A stretch of 64,000 bases of DNA from Mixophyes australis (lineage: Eukaryota > Chordata > Amphibia > Anura > Limnodynastidae), in contig JAVHZZ010000007.1 in NCBI GenBank assembly GCA_036250195.1, forward strand, positions 159,292,399 through 159,356,398. Reading direction: 5' to 3'. The translations under genes were made by a program, and so were the position numbers. Below are positions 37,691 to 49,010 of the stretch, in pieces (the stretch's first letter is position 1; each line of letters starts with the position of its first letter). The notes beneath the pieces were generated by a model. That model was not told the origin of the DNA. It searched no databases and saw only the letters and a program-made list of their open reading frames with translations.

Positions 37691-38490
37691 CATTCATGTA
37701 TACATAGACTGCTATAGGTGTTACAAGTATACATAGACTGCTATAGGTGTTACAAGTATACATAGACTGCTATAGGTGTAACGTGTATACATAGACTGCT
37801 ATATGTGTAATATGTATACATAGACTGCTATTATGTGTTACATGTATACATAGACTGATATGTGTTATATGTATACATAGACTGTTATTATGTGTTACAT
37901 GTATACATAGACTGCTATTATGTATTACATGTATACATAGACTGATATTATGTATTACATGTATACATAGACTGATATTATGTGTTACATGTATACATAG
38001 ACTGATATTATGTGTTACATGTATACATAGACTGCTATTATGTGTTACATGTATACATAGACTGCTATTTGTGTTATATGTATACATAGACTGCTATTAT
38101 GTGTTATATGTATACATAGACTGCTATTATGTGTTATATGTATACATAGACTGCTATTATGTGTTACATGTATACATAGACTGCTATATGTGTAATATGT
38201 ATACATAGACTGCTATAGGTGTAACGTGTATACATAGACTGCTATATGTGTAATATGTATACATAGACTGCTATTTGTGTTATATGTATACATAGACTAT
38301 TATGTGTTATATGTATACATAGACTGATATTATGTGTTACATGTATACATAGACTGCTATTTGTGTTATGTGTATACATAGACTGATATTATGTGTTATA
38401 TGTATACATAGACTGTTATTATGTGTTACATGTATACATAGACTGCTATTATGTGTTATATGTATACATAGACTGCTATATGTGTTATAT
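37691..38490 (+). repeat. 30-bp minisatellite, about 26 units
   Basis: Unit ATGTATACATAGACTGCTAT then TATGTGTTAC, with common TGATATT and TATAGGTG variants. Well conserved between copies. Minus-strand frames with Ser-Leu-Cys-Ile-His-Val repeats are artefacts of a unit divisible by three. Confidence 0.95.
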
Positions 38491-38985
38491 ATATATATAC
38501 ATATACCAGTCATAATACAGTCCAGACTGGTAACAGGAGACTATAGATCACGTTACATTACACAGGGGAAGGACCAGCGTTCTGCTGCAATAAAATACAC
38601 AATAAATGTTTCTGAAATTACAATTCTATTCTGCTAAAATTAACTCACACCGGGACCATAAATATCGGGAATATCGGGTGTAGATGACGCTAGGACAGGA
38701 CTGGTCCGGACTGTTTGACTCTGTATCTGGGTCCAATAAACCGCGAAATATCAGCACTGTCTGCAGCCTCCAGGACCCCCCGCCCCCCCAAACAAACAAA
38801 CATAAATATCATTCCCCCCCCAATAAAAAAACAACAAATATCGTCAGTCTCAGCCATTGCTCCCCCCACACACCTGTAAATACCATCATCATCCTCACTT
38901 ATGTACAGAGCGCCGCCAAATGTCAACAACTTCAGACTCCAGGAACCCCCCAATAAATATCATCGGTGCCTCAGCCTCCGGCATT
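38491..38985. other. Unique sequence, no gene seen
   Basis: Ordinary sequence grading into C-rich DNA with several poly-C runs (38766-38822). No gene supported. Confidence 0.5.
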
Positions 38986-39245
38986 TAGTCAGAGACACCC
39001 CCCCCCCCCCCCATCACAGCCTGCAGCCCCCAGACCCCCCCCCCCCCCAATCACAGTCTGCAGCCCCCAGACCCCCCCCCCCAATCACAGTCTGCAGCCC
39101 CCAGACCCCCCCCCCCCCCAATCACAGTCTGCAGCACCCAGACCCCCCCCCCATCACAGTCTGCAGCCCCCAGACCCCCCCCCAATCACAGTCTGCAGCC
39201 CCCCCCCCCCCAATCACAGTCTGCAGCGTCCCCCCCCAGACTTCA
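38986..39245 (+). repeat. C-rich minisatellite with poly-C spacers
   Basis: About seven copies of AATCACAGTCTGCAGCCCCC, AGA and a poly-C run of 7 to 14. The minus strand is rich in long G runs and so has strong quadruplex potential. The variable C-run lengths are also a likely source of assembly error. Proline-rich frames here are artefacts. Confidence 0.95.
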
Positions 39246-39670
39246 TCCACAGGCATCAGAGGACCCTGAGCCGAGTCGGCCCCACACCCGGACACAATTA
39301 CTGAGGGGGGCTACAGTGTGTACACAACTAATACATTTCATTGTATACTATGAAATAGTAACAATATATACAATATTGAAACAATAGATACATTAATATA
39401 TACTAAACAACAGGAATCAATAATCACGTAATAAACGATTAGGACACAAATAATAAAATAAAATTAGGAATATAATAAAACAGGAGAAGGGATTATTATT
39501 AGACTATAACAGGATGACGTGAATACAGCGTGTTAATGCTATTCTTACTGTTTGATACTTTGTATCACTGTATTGTTTTGTATTTGACAGAGAATATTAT
39601 TATCACGTAAACAAATTGGTGGCCAAATTCCTCTAATGTTGTGCTGCAAACAGCGGATTATTCGGCAATT
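39246..39670. other. Unique AT-rich spacer, no gene seen
   Basis: AT-rich single-copy-looking DNA downstream of EN1. No feature recognised. Confidence 0.5.
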
Positions 39671-39672
39671 AG

Positions 39673-39673
39673 G

Positions 39674-39708
<35 letters not shown>

Positions 39709-39748
39709 GTTATTTATATAGCGCCACTAATTCCACAGCGCTTTTATG
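39673..39748 (-). mobile_element. SINE-like dispersed repeat, 3' end only, copy 3
   Basis: On the minus strand it reads AAAAGCGCTGTGGAATTAGT, GGCGCTATATAAATAA and then an ATG microsatellite of about ten triplets (ATC on the plus strand, 39676-39708). This is the tail of the same family as the copies near 165 and 33965. Only the last 50 or so bases of the element body are present. Confidence 0.6.
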
Positions 39749-39894
39749 AGGAAATATACTGATTTAAATTTACTTAATTTACTAACACAATACAAGACTA
39801 GTAGGATTCATGTCCCAAATCTGCCGAGTGGGGTTTATTTGTGGAGTCCGATATGGGTGTGTAGGGGGTGAGTGTGTGTAAGAAACGAGGCAGC

Positions 39895-40175
39895 GATTGG
39901 TGGGTGTGGTGTATATTAGGTGAATGTGGGGTACATTAGGGGGGTGCGGGGTACATTAGGTGGGTGTGGTGTATATTAGGTGAATAAGAGGTACATTCGT
40001 TGTGTCTGGGGTGCATTAGGTGGTTGAGGGATACATTAGTTGTGTCTGGGGTACATTAGGTGGGTGCGGGGTACATTAGGTGGGTCTGGGTTACATTAGG
40101 TGGGTGCGGGGTACATTAGGTGAATGTGGGGTATATTAGTTGGGTGTGGGGTACAGTGATTGCATGTAAGGTACA
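39895..40175 (+). repeat. 20-bp minisatellite just beyond the EN1 3' end
   Basis: About 14 imperfect copies of GTGGGTGCGGGGTACATTAG with variants GTGAATGTG and GTTGTGTCTG. It lies about 100 bases past the likely EN1 polyadenylation site. Confidence 0.85.
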
Positions 40176-40278
40176 CTGGATGGGTGAGAAATGAACCCTT
40201 AGTGAATTATGAAGCGTCTCCAACACCCCAGTCCCCGGAATAACAGCGCAGAGATTGTATTTCTCATGGAATAATCGG

Positions 40279-40284
40279 TTTATT
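40279..40284 (-). terminator. EN1: Candidate EN1 polyadenylation signal
   Basis: TTTATT on the plus strand is AATAAA on the minus strand, about 446 bases after the EN1 stop codon. It is the best canonical hexamer I noticed in the single-copy sequence downstream of the gene. Cleavage would be expected roughly 10 to 30 bases further, giving a 3' UTR of about 460 to 480 bases. Other weaker signals may be used. Confidence 0.5.
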
Positions 40285-40729
40285 ATAAAATAAGTTACAG
40301 CTCCCTGTCATAGGACACGTCCCGCTCGTTATTTCAGGGCACATTTTTCTCAACATAATAAAATCTTTGGCTTGAAAGGACAGTTCTGCACCTCCATCCG
40401 GAGAAAGGTTTTTAGGGATGCTCAGAAACACGGGTGGGTGACCCACACTAAGAGGTACTCAACGGTCAGATGGGGGATCCACAAACACCCAGAAATATCA
40501 TAGTAGACACGGGGAGCTGGGGGGGCTGGGGGGGCTGGCCCACCTCCCAGCCAAGAAAAGACTTTGTCCTTACCTGATATTACATCTATACAAGGTCAGT
40601 TCAGGGATATATAGAGATATTGTGGGGTTCACCCTCACGCCACGGAGAAATGAAGGGGGCAAATCTCAGTCATGCCTGAAGAAGTCCATCCCCCCCCCCC
40701 CCCCCCCCAACCCACCCAGAAGAAAGTCC

Positions 40730-41046
40730 TCACTCACTGTCCTCCTTGTCCTGCACGGTGGTGGTCGAGTGATTGTACAGTCCTTGGGCCATCAGGTGCA
40801 GGGCCAGTCCGTTCTTTAGGCCAGATGCCTTCTTGATTTTGGCTCTTTTGTTCTGGAACCAGATCTTGATCTGGGACTCGTTGAGGTTAAGCTCTTGGGC
40901 CAAGGTCTGCCTCCTCTGCTCGGTGATATAGCGGTTGGCCTGGAATTCAGCTTTCAGCCTCTGTAGCTGCTCGGCAGTGAAGGCTGTGCGGGGCCTCTTG
41001 TCCTCCTTCTCGTTCTTCTTCTTCTTCAGCTTCCTGGTCCGGGGAC
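40730..41046 (-). CDS. EN1: Engrailed homeobox EN1, coding exon 2 (homeodomain)
   Basis: Encodes residues 124-228 of a 228-residue engrailed transcription factor, a nuclear DNA-binding protein that patterns the midbrain-hindbrain boundary, ventral limb ectoderm and spinal interneurons in vertebrates (family knowledge). The basic linker [10 protein letters not shown] follows the exon junction. The homeodomain spans about residues 139-198, with R143 (position 5), F146 (8), and W186, Q188 (50), N189 (51) and R191 (53) in the recognition helix, all the expected engrailed residues. The EH5 tail [16 protein letters not shown] follows. The ending TTTVQDK supports EN1 over EN2, which has LAVHLMAQ and a KSDSE-type ending. 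The acceptor is CCCCCAG before GTCCCC (exon starts 41046) and the stop is TGA at 40732-40730. Frame phase matches exon 1 exactly. No lesion is visible. Confidence 0.97.
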
Positions 41047-41156
41047 CTGGGGGACACATGGGGGTTATTATACAGGAGTAGTTCTGTGATTATAGCTCTG
41101 TTATTACAGTCTTACCCTCTGTCATATCCTGTGTATCATCACCAGTCGGACTCATG

Positions 41157-41159
41157 TTA

Positions 41160-41223
<64 letters not shown>

Positions 41224-41250
41224 GTTATTAATATTATTATTACTATTAAA
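41157..41250. repeat. ATT microsatellite near the EN1 acceptor
   Basis: A pure ATT run of about 22 triplets followed by a few interrupted ones, about 110 bases inside the intron from exon 2. Confidence 0.95.
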
Positions 41251-42299
41251 TAAACATTGTAATAGATGGCTCCGTCTACCTGCTCTCTGATACTGGAAGT
41301 AATCACAACCTGCTCTGAGTCCATTTCTTTAAATATAATAGGTTTATGTATAATACTATCATCACTTAATGCTTTATTACACCAATTTCCCAACCCAAAC
41401 ACACATACACTATATAATAATGTCAATATGATATGGTAAATAACAACATTAACAATTCCTTATCACTGCTATTTTGTCAATGACGTTATGATAATCCGTC
41501 AGTACTCAGTGTCTATGTGTGTTCCTGTATATGTGTGTGGGGGTAGTTAGATGTACGCGTGTGTGTGTGTGTATATGTGTGTACTTGTGTGTGTATAATA
41601 TACAGGAAACTATTAACTCATATTACACACATATTTATATGTATGTCTAATAGATAGATACACACACACACATACACACACACACATATACATACATAAA
41701 TAGAGACAGACTGTACACTTGCTGCGTTCACAATTATAAAAATATTACTGGGTAATTTCTGGAGTTCATTTAATAATCGGATTCTCCCCATAAATGATTG
41801 AATAACTGTCAGAATCCCAGAGCGATATTTGGAAATATTCCTCTCCCAGGTACAACAGCCCGATTTATAATGATTAATATTATCTTGTAATTAGTAAATC
41901 ACTACATGCGGAATCAGATAGAGAACCTCCAGCACATTGACAGAGTGTATAAAGTATAATCATTTCTACAGCACATTCCGCTACAATGTATCAATGTTCT
42001 CAGGAAATATTTACATGATTCTCTCTCTTATTCTGTTCCTTAATGGAACAAAATGTGACACAAACTGTGTAACAAAATATTTCTTCCTGACTGCGACAGA
42101 ATGACAACCGGTTCAGTAGCATCAATTCCTGGTCGCAATATATGAAATTAAACAGTTTACATTACACAAATATGAATGTTTAACCACCGGATTTTAGCAA
42201 TGTTATTATAACAGAGCAGTGTATACCGATATACGGTGTGATAGACCGTTACATGCAGTGATATACAGCCCCTCGGCGTTCTATATAGATAATAACATA

Positions 42300-42308
42300 T
42301 ATATAAAA

Positions 42309-42352
<44 letters not shown>

Positions 42353-42360
42353 TATATATA

Positions 42361-42444
<84 letters not shown>

Positions 42445-42462
42445 ACTATATCTTTCTATCTA

Positions 42463-42502
<40 letters not shown>

Positions 42503-42505
42503 CAC
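42300..42505. repeat. Long TA dinucleotide tract
   Basis: About 200 bases of TA runs with interruptions. Around 42348-42395, GTATATATATACTTATATAT and its mirror form a palindromic arrangement. Prone to cruciform formation and length change. Confidence 0.95.
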
Positions 42506-42844
42506 ATACATAACTACTGTGTGCTGGAACCTTTTATACAGATAATGAGTGTTATATACGGATAATAAAGGTGAGTATGTGTACAAACAGATAATGTGGT
42601 AGATCGTTATATACAGATAATGTGCAGTGTATTCAGACACTGGGAGCAGTATATTACGGGGTAATAATCACAGTCCGCAGTTAATAGACGGACATCAGCC
42701 AGAGTTAAATACAGAACAAAAGGAAAGTCCGAGGATGGGGAGCGATAGGATCCCCAGGGAAAAAAATAACTCTCATTGTAGGAATAACAAAAAATGATTC
42801 CTGCTAAACAGAAGAAAAGTGTCTCGGACATCTCACTGCACGTC

Positions 42845-43565
42845 ACCCGCTGCCAGTGACACCAGCACTGCTATAAACACTGGACACTGACACCAGCACT
42901 GCTATAAACACTGGACACTGACACCAGCACTGCTATGGACACTGACACCAGCACTGCCATAAACACTGGACACTGACACCAGCACTGGTAAAAACACTGG
43001 ACACTGCTATAAACACTGAACACTGCTATAAACACTGAACACTGCTATAAACACTGGACACTGACACCAGCACTGCTATAAACATTGAACACTGCTATAA
43101 ACACTGAACACTGCTATAAACACTGGACACTGACACCAGCACTGCTATAAACACTGAACACTGCTATAAACACTGAACACTGCTATAAACACTGGACACT
43201 GACACCAGCACTGTTATAAACACTGGACACTGACACCAGCACTGCTATAAACACTGGACACTGACACCAGCACTGCTATAAACACTGAACATTGCTATAA
43301 ACACTGAACACTGCTATAAACACTGGACACTGACACCAGCACTGCTATGAATACTGGACACTGCTATAAACGCTAGACACTGACACCAGCACTACTATAA
43401 ACACTGGACACTGCTCTAAACACTGGACACTGACACCAGCACTACAAGAAACACTGGACACTGACACCAGCACTGCTATATACACTGGGCACTGACACCA
43501 GCACTTCTATAAACACTGGACACTGACAGCCGCGCTGCAATAAACGTTGGACACACACACTGACA
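42845..43565 (+). repeat. 31/19-bp intronic minisatellite
   Basis: Two alternating unit types, a 31-bp form (AACACTGGACACTGACACCA then GCACTGCTATA) and a 19-bp form lacking the central 12 bases (AACACTGAACACTGCTATA). Their order is irregular, and the 31-19-19 pattern repeats at about 43050-43200. Located wholly in EN1 intron 1. Confidence 0.95.
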
Positions 43566-43779
43566 CCAGTATAGCCGGTCAGTCAGACAGGTTATAGGGG
43601 GATCTGACCATTAACCTGGGCTGAGTAGAAACTGCCACTGACAGACGGTTATTGTTCCCTCCACATCCTCCCCCTGTTCCCGGGGCCCCGGTTCCTGTTT
43701 CTCTTTCTAGTTATATGTCAGATAATACTTGTGGTACACAGAATCCGCGTATGGTGCTATCATAATCTAATAAGCGGTG

Positions 43780-45165
43780 ATATATATATATATATATATA
43801 TATAGATAGCAGTTCATATCATATATCGATATGATAGTATACAGAACCCATGTGGATATTAAACTATAAACTGCGTGCATGTAATACAGCGAAATTATCA
43901 TTAAAAAGAGCAGCGTTTAGAACCATATCACTACTATAGTATAATTATCAGTATTTCTACATATATCATTATGGCAATCTAAGAATCAGGGTTTCTAAAT
44001 ATATCGCAATTATAGTATAGTAATTACTATATTTAAGTATATTACTATTACAGTGTAAGAATCAGGGTTTATAAATCTACCGCTATTATAGTATAAGAAT
44101 CAATATTTATAAGTATATTATTATTATAGTGTAAGAATCAGTATTTATAAATATTTCATTATTACAATGTACAAATTAGTGTTTATAAATATATCTCAAA
44201 GCATAAGAATAGGTATTTATAAATATATAACTATTATAGTGTAAGAATCAGTATTTACAAATATATCATTATTACACTGTACAAATCAGTGTTTATAAAA
44301 AAATATCGCTATTAAAGTATCAGTCTTTATAAATATATTACAATTATAAGCAGCCGTGTTTACAGGTATATCGCTATGATAAGGAGTAGTGTTTATAATT
44401 GTATCGCTATTACAGTATAATGATGAGTGTTTATAAATATATCTACATTCTAATATAAGGTTCAGTGTTTACAAATATATCACTATTATAAGTCTACGTG
44501 TTTACAGGTATATCGCTATGATAAGGTGTAATGTTTATAATTGTATCACTATTACAGCATCCGTGTGTCGCTATTATAGTATATTAATCGATGTTTTCAA
44601 ATATATCACTATTAAAGTTTTAGAAGCAGTGTTGAGAAATATATCTATATTATAGTATAAGTATCAGGGTTTGTAAATACATCGCTATCAAAAGGAACAT
44701 TGTTAAAAAATGTATCACTATTTATAGTATAAAGATCAATGTTTATAATTATCGCTATTATAGAGTAAGGATCAGTCTTTATAAATATAACACTATTATA
44801 AGTAGAACTGTTTACATCACTATGAAAAGATAAGGATTGGTGTTTATAAACCTATCGCTATTGTTAGAAGTAAGTAGACATGTTTATAAGTGTATCACTA
44901 TTATAGCAAAATATCAGTGTGTATATATAACACTATTATAAGTAGAAGTGTTTCTAAATATATCGATATTATAGAATAAGGAACATTGCTAATGATCACA
45001 TCACTATTATAGTATCAGTATCTCTAAATCAAAATCTATACTATAAAATTACAACGAGTATTTATAAATCCATCGCTACAATAGTAAAAGGTCCAGTATG
45101 TATATTTATGTCTACTTTAAATGATAAAAATCGGAGATCATAAATTTAGCTTTGTTACAGTGTAA
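43780..45165. repeat. Diverged AT-rich intronic minisatellite
   Basis: Starts with a TA run (43783-43804), then about 1.2 kb of degenerate units, roughly 40 to 45 bases, sharing TATAGTATAAGAATCAGTRT then TTATAAATATATCRCTATTA. Divergence between neighbours is high, so the array is old. Within EN1 intron 1. Confidence 0.8.
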
Positions 45166-45170
45166 AGATC

Positions 45171-45172
<2 letters not shown>

Positions 45173-45222
<50 letters not shown>
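45173..45222. repeat. TA dinucleotide tract
   Basis: About 50 bases of pure TA in EN1 intron 1. Confidence 0.95.
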
Positions 45223-45224
<2 letters not shown>

Positions 45225-45726
45225 CAGTATGTGGAAACACAAAGCCGCTGGATTGTAAATTGAGGTAAATACAATGTTCTGATATTATAATATTAGGCAG
45301 AGAGTATATAATTACTAGGCGGACCTTATAACGAGACATAACCCACAGACTTTACTTTCGTTCTGTATAAACCGGATGTGACCCCATGAATGAAGATCTG
45401 GAATAATAATAATAATAATAATAATAATAGTGGGTTCAGTGGTCGGTATAGAGGCTGCTTCTGTCCCAGTAAAACGTCTTCTATACCAATAAGTCAGTTA
45501 TTTATCATCCAATAACAACATTTACAAAACATCCAGTATTTACCCCAAACCGGCCCCTGCTCATTACCAACTGTCCCTAATTCCTCGGGATAGTCACAGA
45601 ATTGTCCCTATTTAACGTACTGACCAACTGCACAATACAATCTCTATTTCCTGCTTGCTGGATGTAACTCCCATTTATTACCATTCTCTGTGATTTATAA
45701 CAATATGTATTGGGGTAAAGTATTGT

Positions 45727-45838
45727 GAGTCCCGATTATCACATGCAGAGCACATGGATGTGAGTCCCGATTATCACATGCAGAGCACATGGATGTGAGT
45801 CCCGATTATCACATGCAGAGCACATGGATGTGAGTCCG
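45727..45838 (+). repeat. 35-bp repeat next to the EN1 splice donor
   Basis: Three full near-identical copies of GTGAGTCCCGATTATCACAT then GCAGAGCACATGGAT, plus a partial fourth that ends about 30 bases from the GTAAGT donor. On the transcribed strand it lies at the very start of intron 1. Confidence 0.95.
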
Positions 45839-45870
45839 GGTTAGGAAGAATTAGAAATCGGGACACTTAC

Positions 45871-46240
45871 CTGAGGAGGGTCGGTCCGAGTAGCGGGTAC
45901 AATACACCCACGCCGGCCACACCATAGGGTCGTTCTTGTGGGCTGGGGGGGAAGTGTTTTCCACCAGGAGGAGCGCAGGATTGGGGTCACTCTCCTTAGA
46001 GCTTTCCGAGGTTGTATCAGAGTCCGGGCTGGGAGCGGGGTGACCCGGCCGGGTGTGGAGGGGGTTGACATTCTCTCGCCCGGGGGTCTCCTTTCTGCAG
46101 CCGAAGTCTGGACGAAGAATATTATCTATGAAAAAGTTGGTGGTCCGGTGTGGGGGGGCTCCTGGGTGCAGGGGGGGAGGGGAGACCCCGTTATCCGGGT
46201 CACTGGGGGCTCCGGGACTGTGCTCAGTCTGATCCTCCAT
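45871..46240 (-). CDS. EN1: Engrailed homeobox EN1, coding exon 1 (EH1, EH2)
   Basis: Encodes residues 1-123 and the first base of codon 124. The chosen ATG (46240-46238) opens MEDQ, similar to MEE/MEEQ at the start of other EN1 proteins, and has a strong context (GCCGCA before ATG, then G). The EH1 motif FFIDNIL (residues 36-42), which recruits Groucho/TLE corepressors, is intact within TTNFFIDNILRPDFG. EH2 (residues 108-124) has the W108 and W111 pair that contacts PBX, reading WPAWVYCTRYSD. Between them is a Pro/Ser-rich acidic linker. The protein is far shorter than mammalian EN1 (about 390 residues) because the alanine, glycine and proline runs are absent. Fish engrailed 1 proteins are similarly short. 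The donor CAG/GTAAGT is at 45871/45870. The frame is also open upstream to 46300, but from a GTG, which I reject as a start. Confidence 0.95.
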
Positions 46241-46389
46241 TGCGGCGCCCACCAGCCCCGGAGCCCACCCCAGCTGGGAGTCCCTTGGAGGAGTCAGCAC
46301 CTACTGCACCCAATAATGTCAGCACCCCTCTCCTCACTAAAGAGCCCAATTCCTCATCACCCACAAAACTGTCAGCTTTACATACAAGA

Positions 46390-46640
46390 GGGTGCACCCC
46401 CTGATCTGGCTGTACCCCCTGATCTGCTGCACCCCTGACTTCAATATATCCCCTGATTTCCCTGCACCCCCTAATCTGGTGCACCCCTGATCTGGCTGTA
46501 CCCCCTGATATTCCTGCACCCCCTAATATGGTGCACCCCCTGATCTGCCTGTACCCCCTGATATGGTGCACCCCCTAATCTGCCTGCACCCCCTGTCTTC
46601 TTGCACCCCCTGTCTTCCTGCACCCCTGGCTGCGCCCCAG
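46390..46640 (-). repeat. AGGGGGTGCA minisatellite in the EN1 promoter or 5' leader
   Basis: On the minus strand, about 13 imperfect copies of a 16-22 base unit around GATCAGGGGGTGCACCA. They occupy positions -150 to -400 relative to the EN1 start codon. Whether they are transcribed depends on the start site. If the CCAAT boxes near 46765 and 46807 are the core promoter, the repeat lies inside the 5' leader. Confidence 0.85.
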
Positions 46641-46671
46641 AAGCTGAGTGTAAGCGGGTGTGCGGGCTGGA

Positions 46672-46830
46672 GCTCCTCTCTCTCTCTCTGACTCTTTCTC
46701 TCCTTTTCTCTGCACTTTTTTTCCTCCAGCCGGAAGCATGTGAGACAGCTGCACGTGTGGGCGACCAATAGGAAGCCTGGAATCTCCCTGATATTCCTGG
46801 GACTGACCAATCAAAGGGCAGGGTTCTAGC
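46672..46830 (-). promoter_or_regulatory. EN1: Candidate EN1 core promoter: CCAAT, E-box, TCF/LEF site, GA tract
   Basis: Two CCAAT boxes read on the plus strand (46765-46769 in GACCAATA and 46807-46811 in GACCAATC). ATCAAAG at 46810-46816 is a TCF/LEF-type match overlapping the second CCAAT box. CAGCTG (46746-46751) and CACGTG (46752-46757) E-box words sit just downstream. A GA tract (minus strand GAGAGAGAGAG, about 46677-46690) follows toward the gene. No TATA box was seen. Exon 1 and its flank are CpG-rich. The arrangement is typical of TATA-less developmental promoters, but the start site is inferred. Confidence 0.5.
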
Positions 46831-46864
46831 TCCCTGTAATCCTGTCCCTGTAAATATCTATATC

Positions 46865-47620
46865 ATATAATGCAACATAGTACACAGAATAAGATAATGC
46901 AACAAACACTTATATAATGCACCAATACACCACTTATATATAATATACTGCACCAATACATCAAACACTTATATAATATAATGCACCAATACACCAAACA
47001 CTTATATAATATAATGCACCAATACACCAAACACTTATATAATATAATGCACCAATAAATCAAACACGTATATATAATATACTGCACTAATACACCACTT
47101 ATATATAATATAATGCACCAATACACCAAACACTTATATAATATAATGCACCAATACACCAAACACTTATATAATATAATGCACTAATACACCACTTATA
47201 TATAATATACTGCACTAATACACAACTTATATATAATATAATGCACCAATAAACTAACCACATATATAATATAATGCACCAATATACCACTTATATATAA
47301 TATAATGCACCAAAAAACGAAACACATATATAATATAATGCACTAATACACCAAACACTTATATATAATATGATGCACTGATACACCAAACACTTATATA
47401 TAACATAATGCACCAATACACCAAACACTTATATATAATATAATTCACTAATACACCAACACTTATATATAATATGATGCACTGATACACCAAACACTTA
47501 TATATAATATAATTCACTAATACACCAAACACTTATATATAATATAATTCACTAATACACTAAACACTTATACATGTAATGTAGTGCACCAATACACCAA
47601 ACATTATAAATAAGATAATA
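46865..47620 (+). repeat. 34-bp minisatellite upstream of EN1
   Basis: About 21 units of TATAATGCACCAATACACCA then AACACTTATATAA, some lacking AACA. Later copies diverge (ATTCACTAATACACC). Minus-strand Tyr/Trp/Cys frames are artefacts. Confidence 0.95.
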
Positions 47621-48570
47621 AAGCAATACAAATACTTTTATATAAAATAACAATGAATGTATAAACTAAAAACTGAAATGTAATATTAAATACCATTCAA
47701 TAATACACAAAACAGTTTTATATAATATACTTATATACTAATACACGCAGCGCTCATATGTACTATTAAAAAGTAATACAGTAAAACACGCAATACTCAT
47801 ATATAAGATAATGCTCTAATACACTAAACAATTATAATATTATTTAGTAATGAATTCATACGTTAAAAGCGTGTGCGTAATATTATTCAATCATGCAATA
47901 ATACACATAGCACCTATAAATAATATAAGATAATGAACTAATACACTAAGCATTCATATATAATATTGCACTATCATGCAATAATAAATGCAGCGTTTTA
48001 TATAACATTATAAGGTAATGTGCTAATACACACAGAACTTATTTATAATATGCATTCAACAACAACACCAGGCACACACAGACACATAAATATATATATA
48101 AATAACGCACACAGATACATTAAGCACATACAGAATATATGGCACTAATACAGGCAGCGCTACGTGTACAGAGATACCAAATTCTGACATTTAACTCTTT
48201 CTTCTCCAGCAGAACCACCACCCCCCCGCACCCTTTCACTGCTGCAATGTAAATTCTCACGGAGTCTTGACAGGGACGCTGGGTATATAAATAAGTATTA
48301 ATTCCATATATTACTGCTAGTAGCAGATTTTACATTACATTTAGTGTAATGTTACACAAAAGTTATATCTACGGCGTTAATTGATTATCATTCAACCACC
48401 GACCAGTCAGATAATACTAATAATGTCGATAATAAGATGTAGATGTAGATGTATATATATATATATATAGGAATATGTATCACCCGAGCTCAGTGTCAGC
48501 CGCACTAACTGTCATCTGATGTTATGGCTGAAATAAGGTTATATCACATTGGTGTGTTTACCCTCATAAA
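47621..48570. other. AT-rich sequence with decayed 34-bp repeat, no gene seen
   Basis: From 47621 to about 48150 scattered AATACACNNA and TATAATAT words suggest a very old continuation of the preceding array. The segment 48180-48560 is single-copy-looking with a short C-run (48222-48230). No gene recognised. Confidence 0.5.
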
Positions 48571-48574
48571 ATCT

Positions 48575-48578
48575 ATAT

Positions 48579-48645
<67 letters not shown>
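48575..48645. repeat. TA dinucleotide tract
   Basis: About 65 bases of pure TA. Confidence 0.95.
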
Positions 48646-48647
<2 letters not shown>

Positions 48648-49010
48648 TATACATCGTTCACCTTACAATACTACATTATACACATAACATTATACCCCGC
48701 TCCTTATATACTGAACATTATACATCTTACATTATGAGTCGTACATTATACCCCACTTATTATATAATGTACATTATACACCTTGCATTTAAATTGTTAA
48801 TTATACTTCGTACTATATGTACTGTACATTATACCCCACTCATTATACACCGTACACTATGTACTGTACATTATACCCCTCTCATTATACACCGTACACT
48901 ATGTACTGTACATTATACCCCTCTCATTATACACCGTACACTATGTACTGTACATTATACCCCACTCATTATACTTCGTACATTACATTTTGTACATTAT
49001 ACATCGTATA
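48646..49010 (+). repeat. 42-bp minisatellite
   Basis: Four close copies (48815-48975) of TGTACATTATACCCCTCTCA then TTATACACCGTACACTATGTAC, flanked by more diverged copies back to about 48650 and forward to 49010. The unit is a multiple of three and keeps an artefactual Tyr/His/Thr frame open. Confidence 0.9.

Larger units (their letters stand above)
41047..45870 (-). other. EN1: EN1 intron 1, 4.8 kb, largely minisatellite
   Basis: Bounded by a GTAAGT donor (45870-45865) and a CAG acceptor at 41047, it splits a glycine codon after its first base, the phase expected for the engrailed intron. It contains an ATT microsatellite (41158-41223), TG/CA runs (41550-41690), single-copy-looking AT-rich DNA (41700-42290), long TA runs (42313-42500), three minisatellites (42845-43565, 43860-45100 and 45727-45838), and TA runs near 43783 and 45173. 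The part at 41700-41960, with GATTAATATTATCTTGTAAT and similar words, could be an intronic enhancer, but I cannot verify conservation. Confidence 0.9.

Noticed and set aside
46241..46300. N-terminal extension of EN1 from an upstream start at 46300
   Set aside because: That codon is GTG on the minus strand, the extra residues do not resemble EN1, and the ATG at 46240 has a strong context and an EN1-like MEDQ start.
45938..46438. 166-codon plus-strand frame opposite EN1 exon 1
   Set aside because: It is a shadow of the GC-rich coding exon on the other strand. No domain, and it runs into the promoter minisatellite.
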